Shown here: positions 49,547-60,087 of the stretch, in pieces
Position numbering within the stretch: position 1 is the first letter of the stretch
Layout of the letters: the number at the start of each line of letters is the position of its first letter
Assembly (NCBI GenBank): GCA_013368315.1
Contig: JAACJM010000065.1
Location: 62,001 to 126,000, forward strand
Reading direction: 5' to 3'
Source: Tetrapyrgos nigripes
Taxonomy: Eukaryota; Basidiomycota; Agaricomycetes; Agaricales; Campanellaceae
DNA: 64,000 nucleotides
The notes under the pieces: generated by a model
Told to the model about the DNA's origin: nothing
The model's database searches: none
What the model saw: the letters and a program-made list of their open reading frames with translations, nothing else
Program-made: the position numbers and the translations under genes

Positions 49547-50789
49547 GTATCGGGACGAATTTAAAAGCCGTCTTTCGGACGCACATTCTTTGGAGTGTTG
49601 GAAAGAGTTTGGTCTCGTCAGGACAGTAGGTAGATAGCTAGGTAAGTTGATAGGTGAGGATTCTGAAGTTGGGATGATATGCTAAAGTACATAGTAAGTA
49701 TATCTGAGAAAACTGCGAATAGTGCAGAAAGGTAGAATATTGATAGGTTTGGAAATTGGGATGTACTAGGCCACAGTCTGGTTCAATGCTCGAGTGTGAG
49801 TGGGTGAGGTGAGTAGGTTTAAAGCGAAGCACGAGTAGGTAGGGAAGGGGAACGAGGACTCTGAGGCGGCTGGGCACTCAGAGTAGTCTTTGGACTCGTG
49901 CGATGTGCTGGCGGTACTGACGAAAGAGGAAGGTACCGCATCACGTGAGTCTAAAGACCTCTATCTGCAGCTGTTAGTGCCTCGTCCTCTTCGAGGACAC
50001 AGCATCACGGAACTGGGACAAACATGGTAAACCACGCCATCGATGGTATATGCTTGCCATCGTACTCCATAACATGGCACCCCGATGGCAACTGCATACC
50101 ATCCACTGCCATCTTCAAACCATGATGGTCTTTGCATGGCCAGCATATGCCATGCATGGCAATGATTCGTCCCAATTCCGTGATGCGCCCATCAGATCAA
50201 CAATCTTCGGACGCACTCCAATGCATTCATATTCTTTGGAGTGTTGGAAAGAGTTAGACTCTTTCCTATGTGTCAGTTCAATGTAGGAATGTATATGGAT
50301 ATGGGCTATGGTCAGAGACCTTGGGCCCCGACGAGAACCATCTCTGGTGTATTCGCGATTGGCTGCGATACCTGTTTATGAAGCAGCGAGCGGCGCATCC
50401 AGCGAATAGCGGATAGGAAGGAGCTCGTCAGATGTAGAATGCGCAAAAGTAATGAAAGTCAGGGAAGTGTTGATGAGATGAAGGATGTTCGGAAAATATG
50501 GTAAATGGGTGTGCTTCGAAAATATGGGTCCATATTAGTATGAATGAGTGATCTTGATGCTGAATGGTCACTTGTGGAATCGTGATCTCGAAAATTTTAT
50601 GTTTGGGTTGGATTCTCGCAAGACTCCCGGCAGAGGAGGCAGAAAGGACATGTAGAGCGTGTGCACTTTGAAATAAGTGAAACCAAATCATGTTGAAATG
50701 CTTGAAAATAATGAGTGGGATGTGTGTGCACTACAGTGCAGACGTGGAGAAAATGGGGAGGTTTGCCGGTAATATGATCAGTCTTAAAA
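49547..50789. other. Intergenic, contains one inverted-repeat element
   Basis: This 1.2-kb stretch is missing from the equivalent position in copies B and C. A short sequence, GGACGCA...TTCTTTGGAGTGTTGGAAAGAGTT, occurs twice in direct orientation (about 49577-49612 and 50209-50255). Apart from the element at 50002-50186 no gene was seen. Confidence 0.45.
50002..50186. mobile_element. 185-bp MITE-like element with inverted ends
   Basis: The left end GCATCACGGAACTGGGAC is matched in inverted form by GTCCCAATTCCGTGATGC at the right end (one mismatch in 18). The interior is full of short CCATGGC/GCCATGC/CCATCG palindromic words, so the whole element could fold into a long hairpin. No coding capacity. 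No clear target-site duplication was seen. Confidence 0.55.
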
Positions 50790-52053
50790 ATGGACTGTGA
50801 CCCTGATCATCCCAAATCTGATATTGCATCGCTGTCTCTATTCCTGGCCACTCCAGCTCAAGCAATAGAATCTCGTCGTAGGACACACAAAATCTGGGGA
50901 AATGGCATGACAGAAGAACAGTACATCGAGAGGGACGACCAGTGTGCGGAGTCTCTCTGTGGACGCGATGGAAAATTTAGAGTCTGGTGGGTTTGGTCTA
51001 ACAGCCATGAACTCGAGGGCAGATGTAACTCTCAAGGGTTTTGGCTCCGAGGAATGATCCTCATACACTTGAGTTCAAGTCCTCTTGTGAAACGTGAGTG
51101 CAAAGTAGCAGCTTGGAAGTGGAACTTGAAAAGCTAATCACTACTCAGTTTTTCTACGTGCTGGTGTTGTCCATCGTCTCAACTCAAGTGCTTCACAGCA
51201 GGTTGCATGCTATGGTATTGCATCAGTATTCACACCCCCGACATATCGCAAACGAGGTTACGCTCAGCATATGATGAGCCTTCTTCACTGGGTTCTTTCC
51301 CCAGAGTCATTGTCGACATTCCCTCAAGAATGGGGTACACCACCTCCTCGTATTCCAGAGCTACCAAACGGACAGTTCTCCGTGCTCTACAGCGATATCG
51401 GCAACTTCTATGCCAGGTGCGGCTCCAAGTTAGATGAAGATGGTTGGATCATGCGTGGAGCCAACTCTGTTGTGTGGGATGCGAGCACTCTGACTCCAGC
51501 GACTTTCAGCCCTAAATCATCGGCCAAGTGGAAGTGGCTCTCCGAAAATGATGTTGACGGCGTCATTCTTCGCGACTCTGAACTTATCCAGTCAGAGCTG
51601 AGAGTTAAACCTTCAGCCAAGGTCTCCTTTACTTTTCTTCCTTCTGGAGGCGTTGAAGCTTTCCAACGCGAAAGACAGAAGATATTTTGGGAGAAGGAGA
51701 ATCCACCCATGGACCGATGGGGTGCCGTGTTGGATACGACGGATGCTTCGACTGTTTTTGCAACTTGGACCTTTGAACTAATACCTTCAAAACCACGGAC
51801 CCTCGTCGTTACACGCATTCGCGTCGATCCTGGCGACGAAGCTCAAGTCCATGATCTACTTCGCCAAGCATTTGAGGTGGCCAAGGAACACAAGATTGCA
51901 AAGATGGAAGTTTGGGATGCGTCTGAGGAGATTAAAGGCGTTCTGGAGCAGGCAGGCGGGCAATCAATCAAGCGTGACGAACATCTGCCTGCTTTCAAGT
52001 GGTACGGAATAGAGAGAAGTGACGATATTGAATGGGTACTGAATGAAAAGTAG
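50790..52053 (+). CDS. LYC1: LYC1-type lysine N-acetyltransferase (GNAT), possible frameshift
   Basis: Three exons: 50790-50986, 51037-51093 and 51149-52053. The protein shows the features of fungal Lyc1: SLSLFLATPAQAIESRRR, then RVWVLAPRNDP and SSCETF at the N terminus, the GNAT motif A stretch YRKRGYAQHMMSLLHW that binds acetyl-CoA, and VLYSDIGNFYARCG. In yeasts such as Yarrowia, Lyc1 acetylates lysine N6 in lysine catabolism. Exons 1 and 2 join in frame, but exon 3 is one base out: the acceptor CAG at 51146-51148 is followed by five T where four would keep CETF in frame. This may be a homopolymer error or a true defect. Truncated copies of this gene occur in repeat copies B and C. Confidence 0.85.
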
Positions 52054-52438
52054 GTCCTTGCTTGGCATTAGTGAACGATATGCTTAAGGAAATCTTTCCA
52101 TTCATGATACTTAGGTTTGCTTGGTGTTGAGATGGTGGCTTCAGTGGGTACTAAATTGATCGCTGTAATGCAGAAAGTTTTCGCATTTCTCAACCGATAC
52201 GAACTGGCCGGTAAAAACACAATAGTTCAGAAGTGTATTATGTATATAAATGAGGCGAGACAGAGCATGTTCACTTGCAGAGCGGCGCAATCTCACTTTC
52301 AGGGGACGCTTGGATTCCAGACTAATTCTTCTCCATTTGGATTAGATGGGAGAGTGATGGCCAGCAGAGACCATCTCTATTGAAGCCTAGGCATGGCCTT
52401 GGATATCTCAACATTCCGAGCTGTTTACATAATTCGTG
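52054..52438. other. Intergenic between LYC1 and CMC2
   Basis: About 385 bp, no coding signal. It must contain the CMC2 promoter. Confidence 0.45.
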
Positions 52439-52854
52439 ATGCATCCACAACTGTCCGACAAAAAGATAGGTTTGTGCTTGTCTTCTTTCACCTTTCGAGC
52501 ACCAGTGTGATGCCTTATTTTAGTCTGCAAAGACTTCATCCAAGCCCTAGAACAATGTCACCTCAACACCTGGGCCAAATTTACTGGAGGATGTAACCAA
52601 TACAAGGATGAGATGAACCGGTGTTTGCATGCAGAGGTGCGTGTTATGTCTTTGCTTTTTCTTCTGTCATGTTCTCGTATCGCGTCTGTCTTCGTGTCTT
52701 CGTGTGTTCTAATGTTGGGAAGAAGCTAACTGGATTTATGTTGTAGAGTGTCGCCCGAGCATCCAGGAATCGTGAGGATGCAAAGGAACGTCGCACGAAA
52801 CGAGAAGAAAAGATGAGGGAGTTTTATTTAGACTCAGAGGATTCTGAATCATAG
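52439..52854 (+). CDS. CMC2: Twin-CX9C mitochondrial protein Cmc2-like
   Basis: Three exons: 52439-52469, 52524-52636 and 52747-52854; 252 bp, 83 aa. The protein starts MHPQLSDKK, as Cmc2 does, and has two CX9C motifs: CKDFIQALEQC and CNQYKDEMNRC, nine residues between each Cys pair. Such proteins are imported into the mitochondrial intermembrane space by Mia40 and fold as disulfide-linked helical hairpins. Cmc2 is involved in cytochrome c oxidase biogenesis. A charged Arg/Lys/Glu helix and an acidic tail follow. The frame is intact. It is the only apparently undamaged gene inside the repeat-rich half and sits between inverted copies A and B. Confidence 0.9.
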
Positions 52855-53715
52855 CGACTTCAGAGAGTGTCGTGGCGAAGGCAATGGCTACGACGCTCTA
52901 GTAGCGGGTGCTGGCAGTACCTGACTCCTTCCCGTCCTAACCTGGGACCATCGCACTGCTAAAGGCTCGTTTGTCAGGCTGCTCCCGTCAATGAATATTT
53001 GATGGTCGGACTCGGTAGGCTTGCACGCGTACGGTTGCAGGTTGGTGATATGGGATTTAGATTTCAGGGTCGTACGCTTTGGTTACCCAGGAATTTTGCT
53101 AATACCATGGTATTTTCTACTCAGTTGACGTGTTTGAGCATCATCTTTAGAGTGCGATCTCAATGCAGCTGCTCAATAACTCCTCGTCCATCGATTCTGG
53201 AAGACAAAGTCGAAACTCTTGACTGTCGTCAGTGCTGGACTTTATTACAGAGACGTTCCCTGCTTTGCTGTAAAGACTGGTCCCTGGCTACTGATGGATA
53301 GATTGACGCTTATTCTTTTCTGAAATTTCGCATTCACTGCCTTGTCTCCCTGGATAAGGTTTGTACTGCCGCAACCTCGTTGCTTCCCTGCTTACATGCT
53401 CACCTTCTCTATTCCAGCAAGCAAGGTGCTCAGCTTTGATATCTCCGCTACTCCGAGTCACTTCTTCACGCAAGCTTGTGACGAATCGTTCAACCTTCAC
53501 TGCGATAGCAGGAAATCTACATCACACTATCACTATTCTGGCTTTGGGCCTGTATTTCGGAGCTAGAAAGGGATTGGTATTTGGCAGAGCTCATCGCTTT
53601 TTTTACAGCAGGAATCGTATACTATCTTGAATCCATAGGTTTTCAGCGCTTACACCACAAGCATTGCATGGCTCTGCTGCCCGCTTTTCTCCTCCAACTG
53701 CGGGCTTCACCAGAT
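52855..53715. other. Intergenic, nothing recognised
   Basis: About 860 bp of mixed composition with only short unsupported frames on both strands. It forms part of the spacer between CMC2 and copy B. Confidence 0.4.
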
Positions 53716-54065
53716 TATGTCGTGCCTAACTTCGTTTGCGATATTTGGGGGATGTGAATACCGATGCTATAAAACTGAGTAGTGATTAGCTTCAGGTCCC
53801 ACTTCCAAGCTGCTACTCTGCACTGACGTTTCACAAGAAGACTTGAACTCAAGTGTGTGAGGATCATTCCTCGGAGCCAAAACCCTTGAGAGTTACATCT
53901 GCCTTCGAGTTCAGCTGTCGGACTAGGCCCACCAGATTCTAAATTTTCCATCGCGTCCACAGAGACTCAGCGCACTGGTCGTCCCTCTTGATGTATTGTT
54001 CTTCTGTCATGCCATTTCCCCAGACTTTGTGTATCCTACGACGAGATTCTACTATTGCTTGAGCT
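53716..54065 (-). pseudogene. Truncated LYC1 copy fused to repeat copy B
   Basis: On the minus strand this segment matches the LYC1 gene from about codon 26 of exon 1 through intron 2 and then jumps to the exon-3 region before motif A. It lacks the LYC1 start codon and all of the acetyltransferase core. Two bases are missing in exon 1 (GAGTCTCTGTGG versus GAGTCTCTCTGTGG), and the second donor GTGAGT has become GTCAGT. It is a non-functional fragment copied together with the repeat unit. Confidence 0.8.
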
Positions 54066-54301
54066 AGCTGCTGGGAATTTTTTGCTTTTGGACAGTCGGG
54101 TTTTGGTCTCTAAATTCGTCCAGTCGGTCAATTATTTCTCATAAATCTCGCTTTTTTGCGTCTCTAAAAGCTTTAAAGTAAAATATTTCGTAGTCCTTGA
54201 TATCATGATATACGTAGGATTTATACGAAGTGGAGCGTATCTACATAGCTTGCTTGAAGCGACGAGGGCACCGCCGCACTGCTAGCGAGCCTCGTGAATA
54301 G

Positions 54302-54867
54302 CTACCCCGGACCGTGGGCGGTCGCGAGGTACATAATGAACAGGTCTTCGAAGTTGAACAAAACTGCAGAACAAGACATCTTCCAGCATCGTGGCGAGGA
54401 AAAACAAAGACTAGTGTCCATTGATTCACTTGCAGAAAGATCAACTGACAGCTGAGAGAAGGAAAGACGTCGAACACTCACAGGGGAAACTTGAAACAGC
54501 TCAGACCACTGCTCAACGACTTGATCGATACACCGGTTCTTACTAGCGACACACTCCTCGCACGAGATGTGTCGAGTAAAGGTCACGAATACCCTTCTGA
54601 TGGTGTCTGGAGATGTATCTGGGTGTGAAGTGTGTAAATAGGACATGAGTTATCCATCCTGAGAGGTTACTCGCCAGCAGTAGCACGCCAGGCGAGGTAA
54701 AGGGAAGCCGCTCTCCAGGAATTGGCTAGAGCGCGTTGCATTTCCAAAGTGCAGGCATCAGTCGCGTCGTGGTTCGGGGGAGTGATTTCTAGCAGACGGG
54801 CAGCAAGGCTGGCCATGGAGAGATGTGCAAAATAGATCTCGAGAACGGCGCTGTGAGCCCCGAAGTC
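54302..54867 (-). pseudogene. C-terminal block of the repeat-unit gene, copy B
   Basis: Read on the minus strand: from 54867 DFGAHSAVLEIYFAHLSMAS, then TPPNHDATDACTLEMQRALA, SWRAASLYLAWRATAGE to about 54668, intron (donor GA|GTAACC, acceptor before 54595), then RVFVTFTRHISCEECVAS and EQWSELF, ending at a stop at 54302. Frame and both splice sites are intact, in contrast to copy A. Four conserved residues C-E-E-C and a further Cys eight positions on might bind metal. No family assignment. Confidence 0.4.
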
Positions 54868-57383
54868 TGTGACAACGAAAGCGTTAGATTAGAGCAGCCA
54901 CCGCAGACAAACGGTAGATGCGTACAATGAGATGTCGAATCAGCTATCAGCTAGGTGCATCTGCAGCCAGCCATACAGGGTAAATTAATGTGAAACTGTG
55001 ACAAACGGGGGTGTGTCATTCGCAGAAATTCGGAATTGAGTAGGAAAGACAGTACGGAATAGAGACCTGGGGCGCATCAGCAAACGAAAGTCAGGTGAAA
55101 TACAGGCGAAACTGAGCAAGTCAAAAAACGGCTCGGCTTCGGCGTGAAGCTCGGAAGTTTTCTACGATTCTCAACGACCCCACCTCTCCCTGCTTTCATC
55201 CCTCTCATTCGCTCTTAACAGCTCCAGCCAACTGCATGGATTACTCTCCTTTCCATTTATCCTTTGTTCGAGTCTACGTATCGACGAGCAATGGCAGATC
55301 GCCTTGGGTTCCAGTTCCGGCAGGCAGACGTTTTCGGGGAGATTAAAGCTCAGATTCCACTACCCAAAGGGCAACAGATGAAAAGGGCATGACGATAGCG
55401 GAGCGAAGCCGCCGGGATTGCATACAACAGGAGGGGACAACATACAGCTCTCCTGTCCGACGAAACACCCAAACTGGGGATATCAAATATCGCTCGCTAC
55501 AAGCAGGGAAGAGTTTGCTTTCACTGGACAGGACGGTATAGGGTGTCATTCAATATGCGCCAGCACTGTCGACTTGTCAATCTCAACTAGGATATTCGTC
55601 CGGGACGTCTCATTGTGAGGATTTGCAGGGGTATAGGTGGACTGTGGGTTGAGGTGAGTTTACGACCTGAAACTGCTGCAATTACGCTCACTTGCTCCCA
55701 GTTAGGTCCATTGAATCGAGTAACATTAACGTGTTTGTCTTCCCTGCCCCCCTCTCGTCGATATAACTCCCAAGATGTGCTAGAAATGGCGGGAACATCA
55801 AATGTTGCCTGGAAAAAGATGTTCACGACACAGTCTTTCCAACAATTACATGGTCGACAAGGGTAGACGGCGGAGAATGCTGCTGCATGTCCCGGACGCC
55901 ATTCTAATACAAGAACATAATCGTTAATTGCAAGGATTGGGGCTAGTAACCAAACTGCTTGAAGCTTGGAACAGGGTGGCGGGACAGAAAGGTAAAAAGA
56001 CTGATCATGAGGCCTTTTACTGGCCGGGGTACATATCAGAATCTGAGCGGTGCAGTCATTAGCTTCGGGGCAGGGAAACAACAGAGTGCGAAAAAGGTTT
56101 CTGCGTCCGTTAGAATATCCTTCAATTTCAATCTATGTACCTCAGCATTGCTCGAATGCCTGCTTGGACCCGAAAGGGAATTGCAAAGTATTTCTGAAAG
56201 AAAGGCTTTGTCAAGTAGGGTAAACAACGATGACGCCTATATATTGGACACACCGTACATTCTCCAGGTAGGCCAGTTGTGTCATGCTTGCCATTCTGTA
56301 GCCTGAATAAGCTCCATGTTCCAGCAGTTCTGCTCTAATATCGCAAGGGTCGGAATCTCTTTCGTTTCTCATTCTCGACTATGCTGGGAAGTCGATGGGG
56401 CGAGGACGGGGGCGAAGATGGACGTATGCAAAGCAGACAGGGGAATTTATTCCCTGTTTTGACTCTACAGCTTGAAGCTGGAATCACAGTGAGTACAGAT
56501 TGTGACAAACAGATTCTGATTTGGATTCGAGCTGACCTGCCTTGCCTTGCTCTCTTGGTTCGCACTATCCGTCTCATCTTTCCTTCAAACTTGGAGTCTG
56601 TAGAACAGACCAAAATCGAATGAACCGTGGCCAACGAATATGACGACGCCTTTATTCAGACTGCTCCGAAGCTCATTGAATTGAGAGTGTGCTATATTGG
56701 CCGCAACAAATCGAATGAGTATTGCCCGCCGACTTGAAAACGAGAGTCGGTATACGAGTTGAGGCTCACCTTTTTATGAAGGTAGCTCGAGGTTGACAAT
56801 GGTTTGAACTGAACTGTTCGGCCTCCTATCCTGCGACGGAGTGTCCATGGCCTGGCCACCAGTTCCAAGATTTCCTGAGACTTGGGAGTTTCCCGAGGGA
56901 AGGACCTGATCTAGTCATGTGTCGTCCACCTATCTAGGGTACGCATTGAAAATTTGAGCAGGTGCTCGAATGGAAGTCTTACTGGACGACTTGGTCATTA
57001 ACGTCGTTCAGAGGTGTGGGCTGAGAAGAAGGATTGCAGGGCTAACTGGAGTCAGAGTGAGTATCACATATTGGTTGTCGAGTAGCATTTCCAATTTGAG
57101 GCTGACCTTCTCCAAGTTTCTCAACCTTGATACCGCAATGACGAGTTCGTTCATTTTTCCTTTGGAACCACCTCGCAGCAACAATCATCACCCGCCCCAG
57201 TCTCGTACGACATGTACCAATGTGCTCCCCACAGCATCACCCCGAGCTGACTGAGCTGCTTGGTCCCTCATCTAGTATCGTCATTCCTCCTCCGTCCGGA
57301 CCAAAGATCTCGAATACTGGGTCCTGGGCAGACGTATCCCAGTAATTACCGCCGTGTCTGGTTTCAGCCATGCTTGTTGACAA

Positions 57384-57506
57384 TAGAGACTTTGCGCAAA
57401 AGCCACACCGTGGCTTTACTGAATTGAATCCCGTAATGTTCATGTGACAACTGAATTGCGGACTCAATTGAAAAGCCACCGGCGTGGCTTTTGCGCAAAC
57501 TCTCTA
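57384..57506. mobile_element. 123-bp MITE in copy B
   Basis: The ends are inverted copies of about 35 bp: TAGAGACTTTGCGCAAAAGC on the left, and the reverse complement of the right end reads TAGAGAGTTTGCGCAAAAGC. Copy C has an uninterrupted GACAATGAG at the same place (about 62608-62616), and copy A also lacks it, so the element moved in after duplication. It has no coding capacity. The target duplication is at most one or two bases and cannot be resolved. Confidence 0.78.
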
Positions 57507-58110
57507 ATGAGTTGCAACTGTAATTGTTCTTGTTGGTTGAGGTTGAAAAGGACCCAAAACGCGTCATCGCGATTCTGCATTTCAAATTTGCTCGCCATAA
57601 TCAATCCAGACGGACTTCATTCTATCTATTACACATAGCTCACCACTGAGTACTGGATCCTTTTGTTCTTAATAGACTCCCTTCGATGCTCTCAATGCAT
57701 GTCCAAAAGTCGGATTTCAAACTCCGAGCTAAACCAAGTTGCTATGATATGGCGATGCATTCGTTTAGGGAAATCAGTTTTGGAGAGACTGACGAATATT
57801 AGACCACAAAATAACCACTGCCAGCTGCAACTTCAAGACAGACATAGCAGAGTTGCAAAATAGGTAAATAGATTCCTTACAGCTGGTCAACAGTGTATCT
57901 CATCCGCAGTTACATCGCAGAGATTTCGATACTGAAATATTTCCGTGGTGATTTCGACCAAGATGGATGAAAGTAGGTGGATAATGGCGAGGATGAGGTT
58001 GCCCAGAAGAATGCTCTATCCAATTGATCAAACGTGACTGAGACGGAAGGGCATTGCAATCTTTACTGAGTCCTAATATAGGACTCGTTCTTTATCCGAT
58101 TTTCGATGTC

Positions 58111-58425
58111 GGGTTAAGTGGGCGGTATTTGGTGCTGTTTGCCATCCCCTTCCAATGTCCGGTTAAGCTGGGCGCTGTTTGCTTTTATTTGTCATCCTCT
58201 TCCATTGGCTTCTCAATGTTTGCTTTTATTTGTCATTCCCTTCCGTAGCTCTGCTCCCCTTCAATGTTGGGTTAAGCTGGGCGTTGTGTGGTTCCACCTT
58301 CTGCCTATCTTGCTGGCCTCTCCGTTCTTCATGTCCTGTTAAGCTTATATACACCACACGAAGTGTGTCAAGATGTGTATATAGTCTGGATACTCGAGAC
58401 TATGTTAAGCTGGGCGTTGTTTGGT
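58111..58425 (+). repeat. Imperfect direct repeats GTTAAGCTGGGCG
   Basis: The word GGTTAAG(C/T)(G/T)GGGCG followed by (C/T)TGTTTG occurs at about 58111, 58161, 58271 and 58403, with spacers rich in TTTGTCATCC. The units are spaced irregularly (50 to 130 bp), so this is a decayed repeat array rather than a clean satellite. Confidence 0.6.
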
Positions 58426-58496
58426 TATTGTTTGCTGCAACCTTCCATTGCCTTTCCGTTACTTGTACTTGTCTGTCTTCACATATTTCAGCCTTT

Positions 58497-58820
58497 CTTC
58501 AGAACAATGATGACTACCGACGAGTGCGTTAGGTTCTGTTTTTTCGAAGTACACATCGGATTTTCCGAGACGTGTTCCCTTTTAGTAGTAACCGGCGTAA
58601 AATTGTTTGCTTTTACATTTTAATTTTAATTCTCCTTATGAATCACGCTCGTCTTCAGCTTCAGCTTTCAGGAAAGGTCTCTTCAGAACAATGATTACAT
58701 ACTGTTATGTATACTCTTACTACCATTGCACGGGGAGTCGGCCGCAGGCCAGACGAGTGCGCTAGGTTCTGTGCTTTTTTGAAGTACACAGATCTTCCTG
58801 TTACCTTTTAGTAACCGGCA
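58497..58820 (+). repeat. Direct duplication of about 110 bp
   Basis: The sequence beginning CAGAACAATGAT and containing ACGAGTGCGTTAGGTTCTG, then GAAGTACACA and CTTTTAGTAGTAACCGGC (58500-58606) recurs as CAGAACAATGATTACA, ACGAGTGCGCTAGGTTCTG, GAAGTACACAGA and CTTTTAGTAACCGGC at 58684-58820, with an extra segment in the second copy. Confidence 0.6.
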
Positions 58821-58948
58821 TATGGGTAGTGGGCTTTGCTGCCAGTGGCCAGCGTTATACACTCAGCAGCCATTGAAAGCTGGAAGAATTTAAAGGGAAA
58901 TGGACTCGTGCCTGCCAGCGGCAACCCGCTAGCCCACATTCAGCAAGT

Positions 58949-59075
58949 TCTAAATTTTCCATCGCGTCCACAGAGAGACTCCGCGCAATGGTCGTCCCTC
59001 TTGATGTACTGTTCTTCTGTCATGCCATTTCCCCAGACTTTATGTGTCCTACGGCGTGATTCTATTACTTGAGCT
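58949..59075 (-). pseudogene. Short LYC1 exon-1 fragment fused to repeat copy C
   Basis: On the minus strand this 127-bp piece matches LYC1 exon 1 from the AGCTCAAG codons to the end of exon 1. It is shorter than the fragment at copy B, which continues through intron 2. Its junction with the repeat unit is the same as in B, showing that the fusion predates the B/C split. Confidence 0.75.
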
Positions 59076-59261
59076 AGCTGCTGGGAATAGAGACAGCGAT
59101 GGGTTATCAAATTTGGGTCAGAGTCCGTTTTTATGACTGAAGATTACACGTGTTCCGAGTCCTTTTGCTTTTGGACAGTCGGATTTTAGTCTCTAAATTC
59201 GTCCAGTCGGTCAATTGTTTCTCATAAATCTCGCTTCTTTGCGTCTCTAAAAGCTTTAAAA

Positions 59262-59285
59262 TAGAGACTTTGCGCAAACTCTCTA
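59262..59285. mobile_element. 24-bp remnant of the same MITE
   Basis: TAGAGACTTTGC joined directly to GCAAACTCTCTA: exactly the two outer ends of the 123-bp MITE without any interior. Copy B has CTTTAAAGTAAAAT at this position (54169-54182), that is, no element. It is therefore an internally deleted element or excision product. Confidence 0.65.
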
Positions 59286-59527
59286 ATAAAATATTTCGTA
59301 GTCCTTGATGTCATGACATACGTAGGATTTGTATTTTCGGCGTGCTATTCACGAGGCTCGCTAGCAGTGCGGCGGTGCCCTCGTCGCTTCAAGCTAGATC
59401 ATACAAAAATATCCGCTCGGCAGAAAGGGGCACAGAAACACATTTTTGTACAGAAACATCTTATGTATATCAGTACAATAATGTCATCTATCCGTCGAGC
59501 GGATATTTTTGTCCTTTCGGCGTGTAG

Positions 59528-60087
59528 CTAGCCCGGACCGCGGGCAGTCGCGAGGTACATAATGGACAGGTCTTCGAAGCTGAACAAAATTCCAAAACAA
59601 GAAATCATCCAGGATCGTGGCGAGGAAAAACAAAGACTAGTGTCCATTGATTCGCTTGCGGAAAGATCAACTGACAGCTGAGAGAAGGAAAGACGTCGAG
59701 CACTCACAGGGGAAAACAGCTCAGGCCACTGCTCAACGACTTGGTCGATACACCGGTTCTTACTAGCGATACACTCCTCGCACGAGATGTGTCGAGTAAA
59801 GGTCACGAATACCCTTCTGACGGAGTCGGGAGATGTATCTGGATGTGAAGTATGTAAATAGGACATGAGTTATCCATCCTGAGAGGTTACTCGCCAGCAG
59901 TAGCACGCCAAGCGAGGTAAAGAGCAGCTACTCTCCAGGAATTGGCTAGAGCGCGGTACGTTTCCAAAGTGCAGGCATCAGTCGCGTCGTGGTTCAGTGG
60001 ACTGATTTCTAGCAGACGGGCAGCAAGGCTGGCCATGGAGTGATGTGCAGAATGGATCTCGAGAACAGCGCTATGAGCCCCAAAGTC
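59528..60087 (-). pseudogene. C-terminal block of the repeat-unit gene, copy C
   Basis: From 60087 on the minus strand: DFGAHSAVLEIHSAHHSMAS, then TDACTLETYRALANSWRVAA, LYLAWRATAGE, intron, RVFVTFTRHISCEECIAS, EQWPELF and onward to a stop at 59528. Frame and splice sites match copy B. The upstream exon, however, has an in-frame TAG in this copy. Confidence 0.4.

Larger units (their letters stand above)
54066..57860 (-). repeat. Copy B of the duplicated unit
   Basis: Inverted relative to copy A and parallel to copy C. The C-terminal block is open at 54302-54867 (minus) and a 164-codon open stretch lies at 55587-56081. The N-terminal block at 57236-57600 is interrupted by a 123-bp MITE, which adds a premature stop to the frame that starts MASKFE. 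Similarity to copy C continues in patches to about 57860. It shows the best open frames of the three copies in the middle region, but no complete gene model could be assembled. Confidence 0.7.
57861..58948. other. Spacer between copies B and C
   Basis: Holds the imperfect repeat array at 58111-58425 and a second duplicated segment (58497-58606 resembling 58682-58820). No gene was recognised; T-rich frames on the plus strand are low-complexity. Confidence 0.45.
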
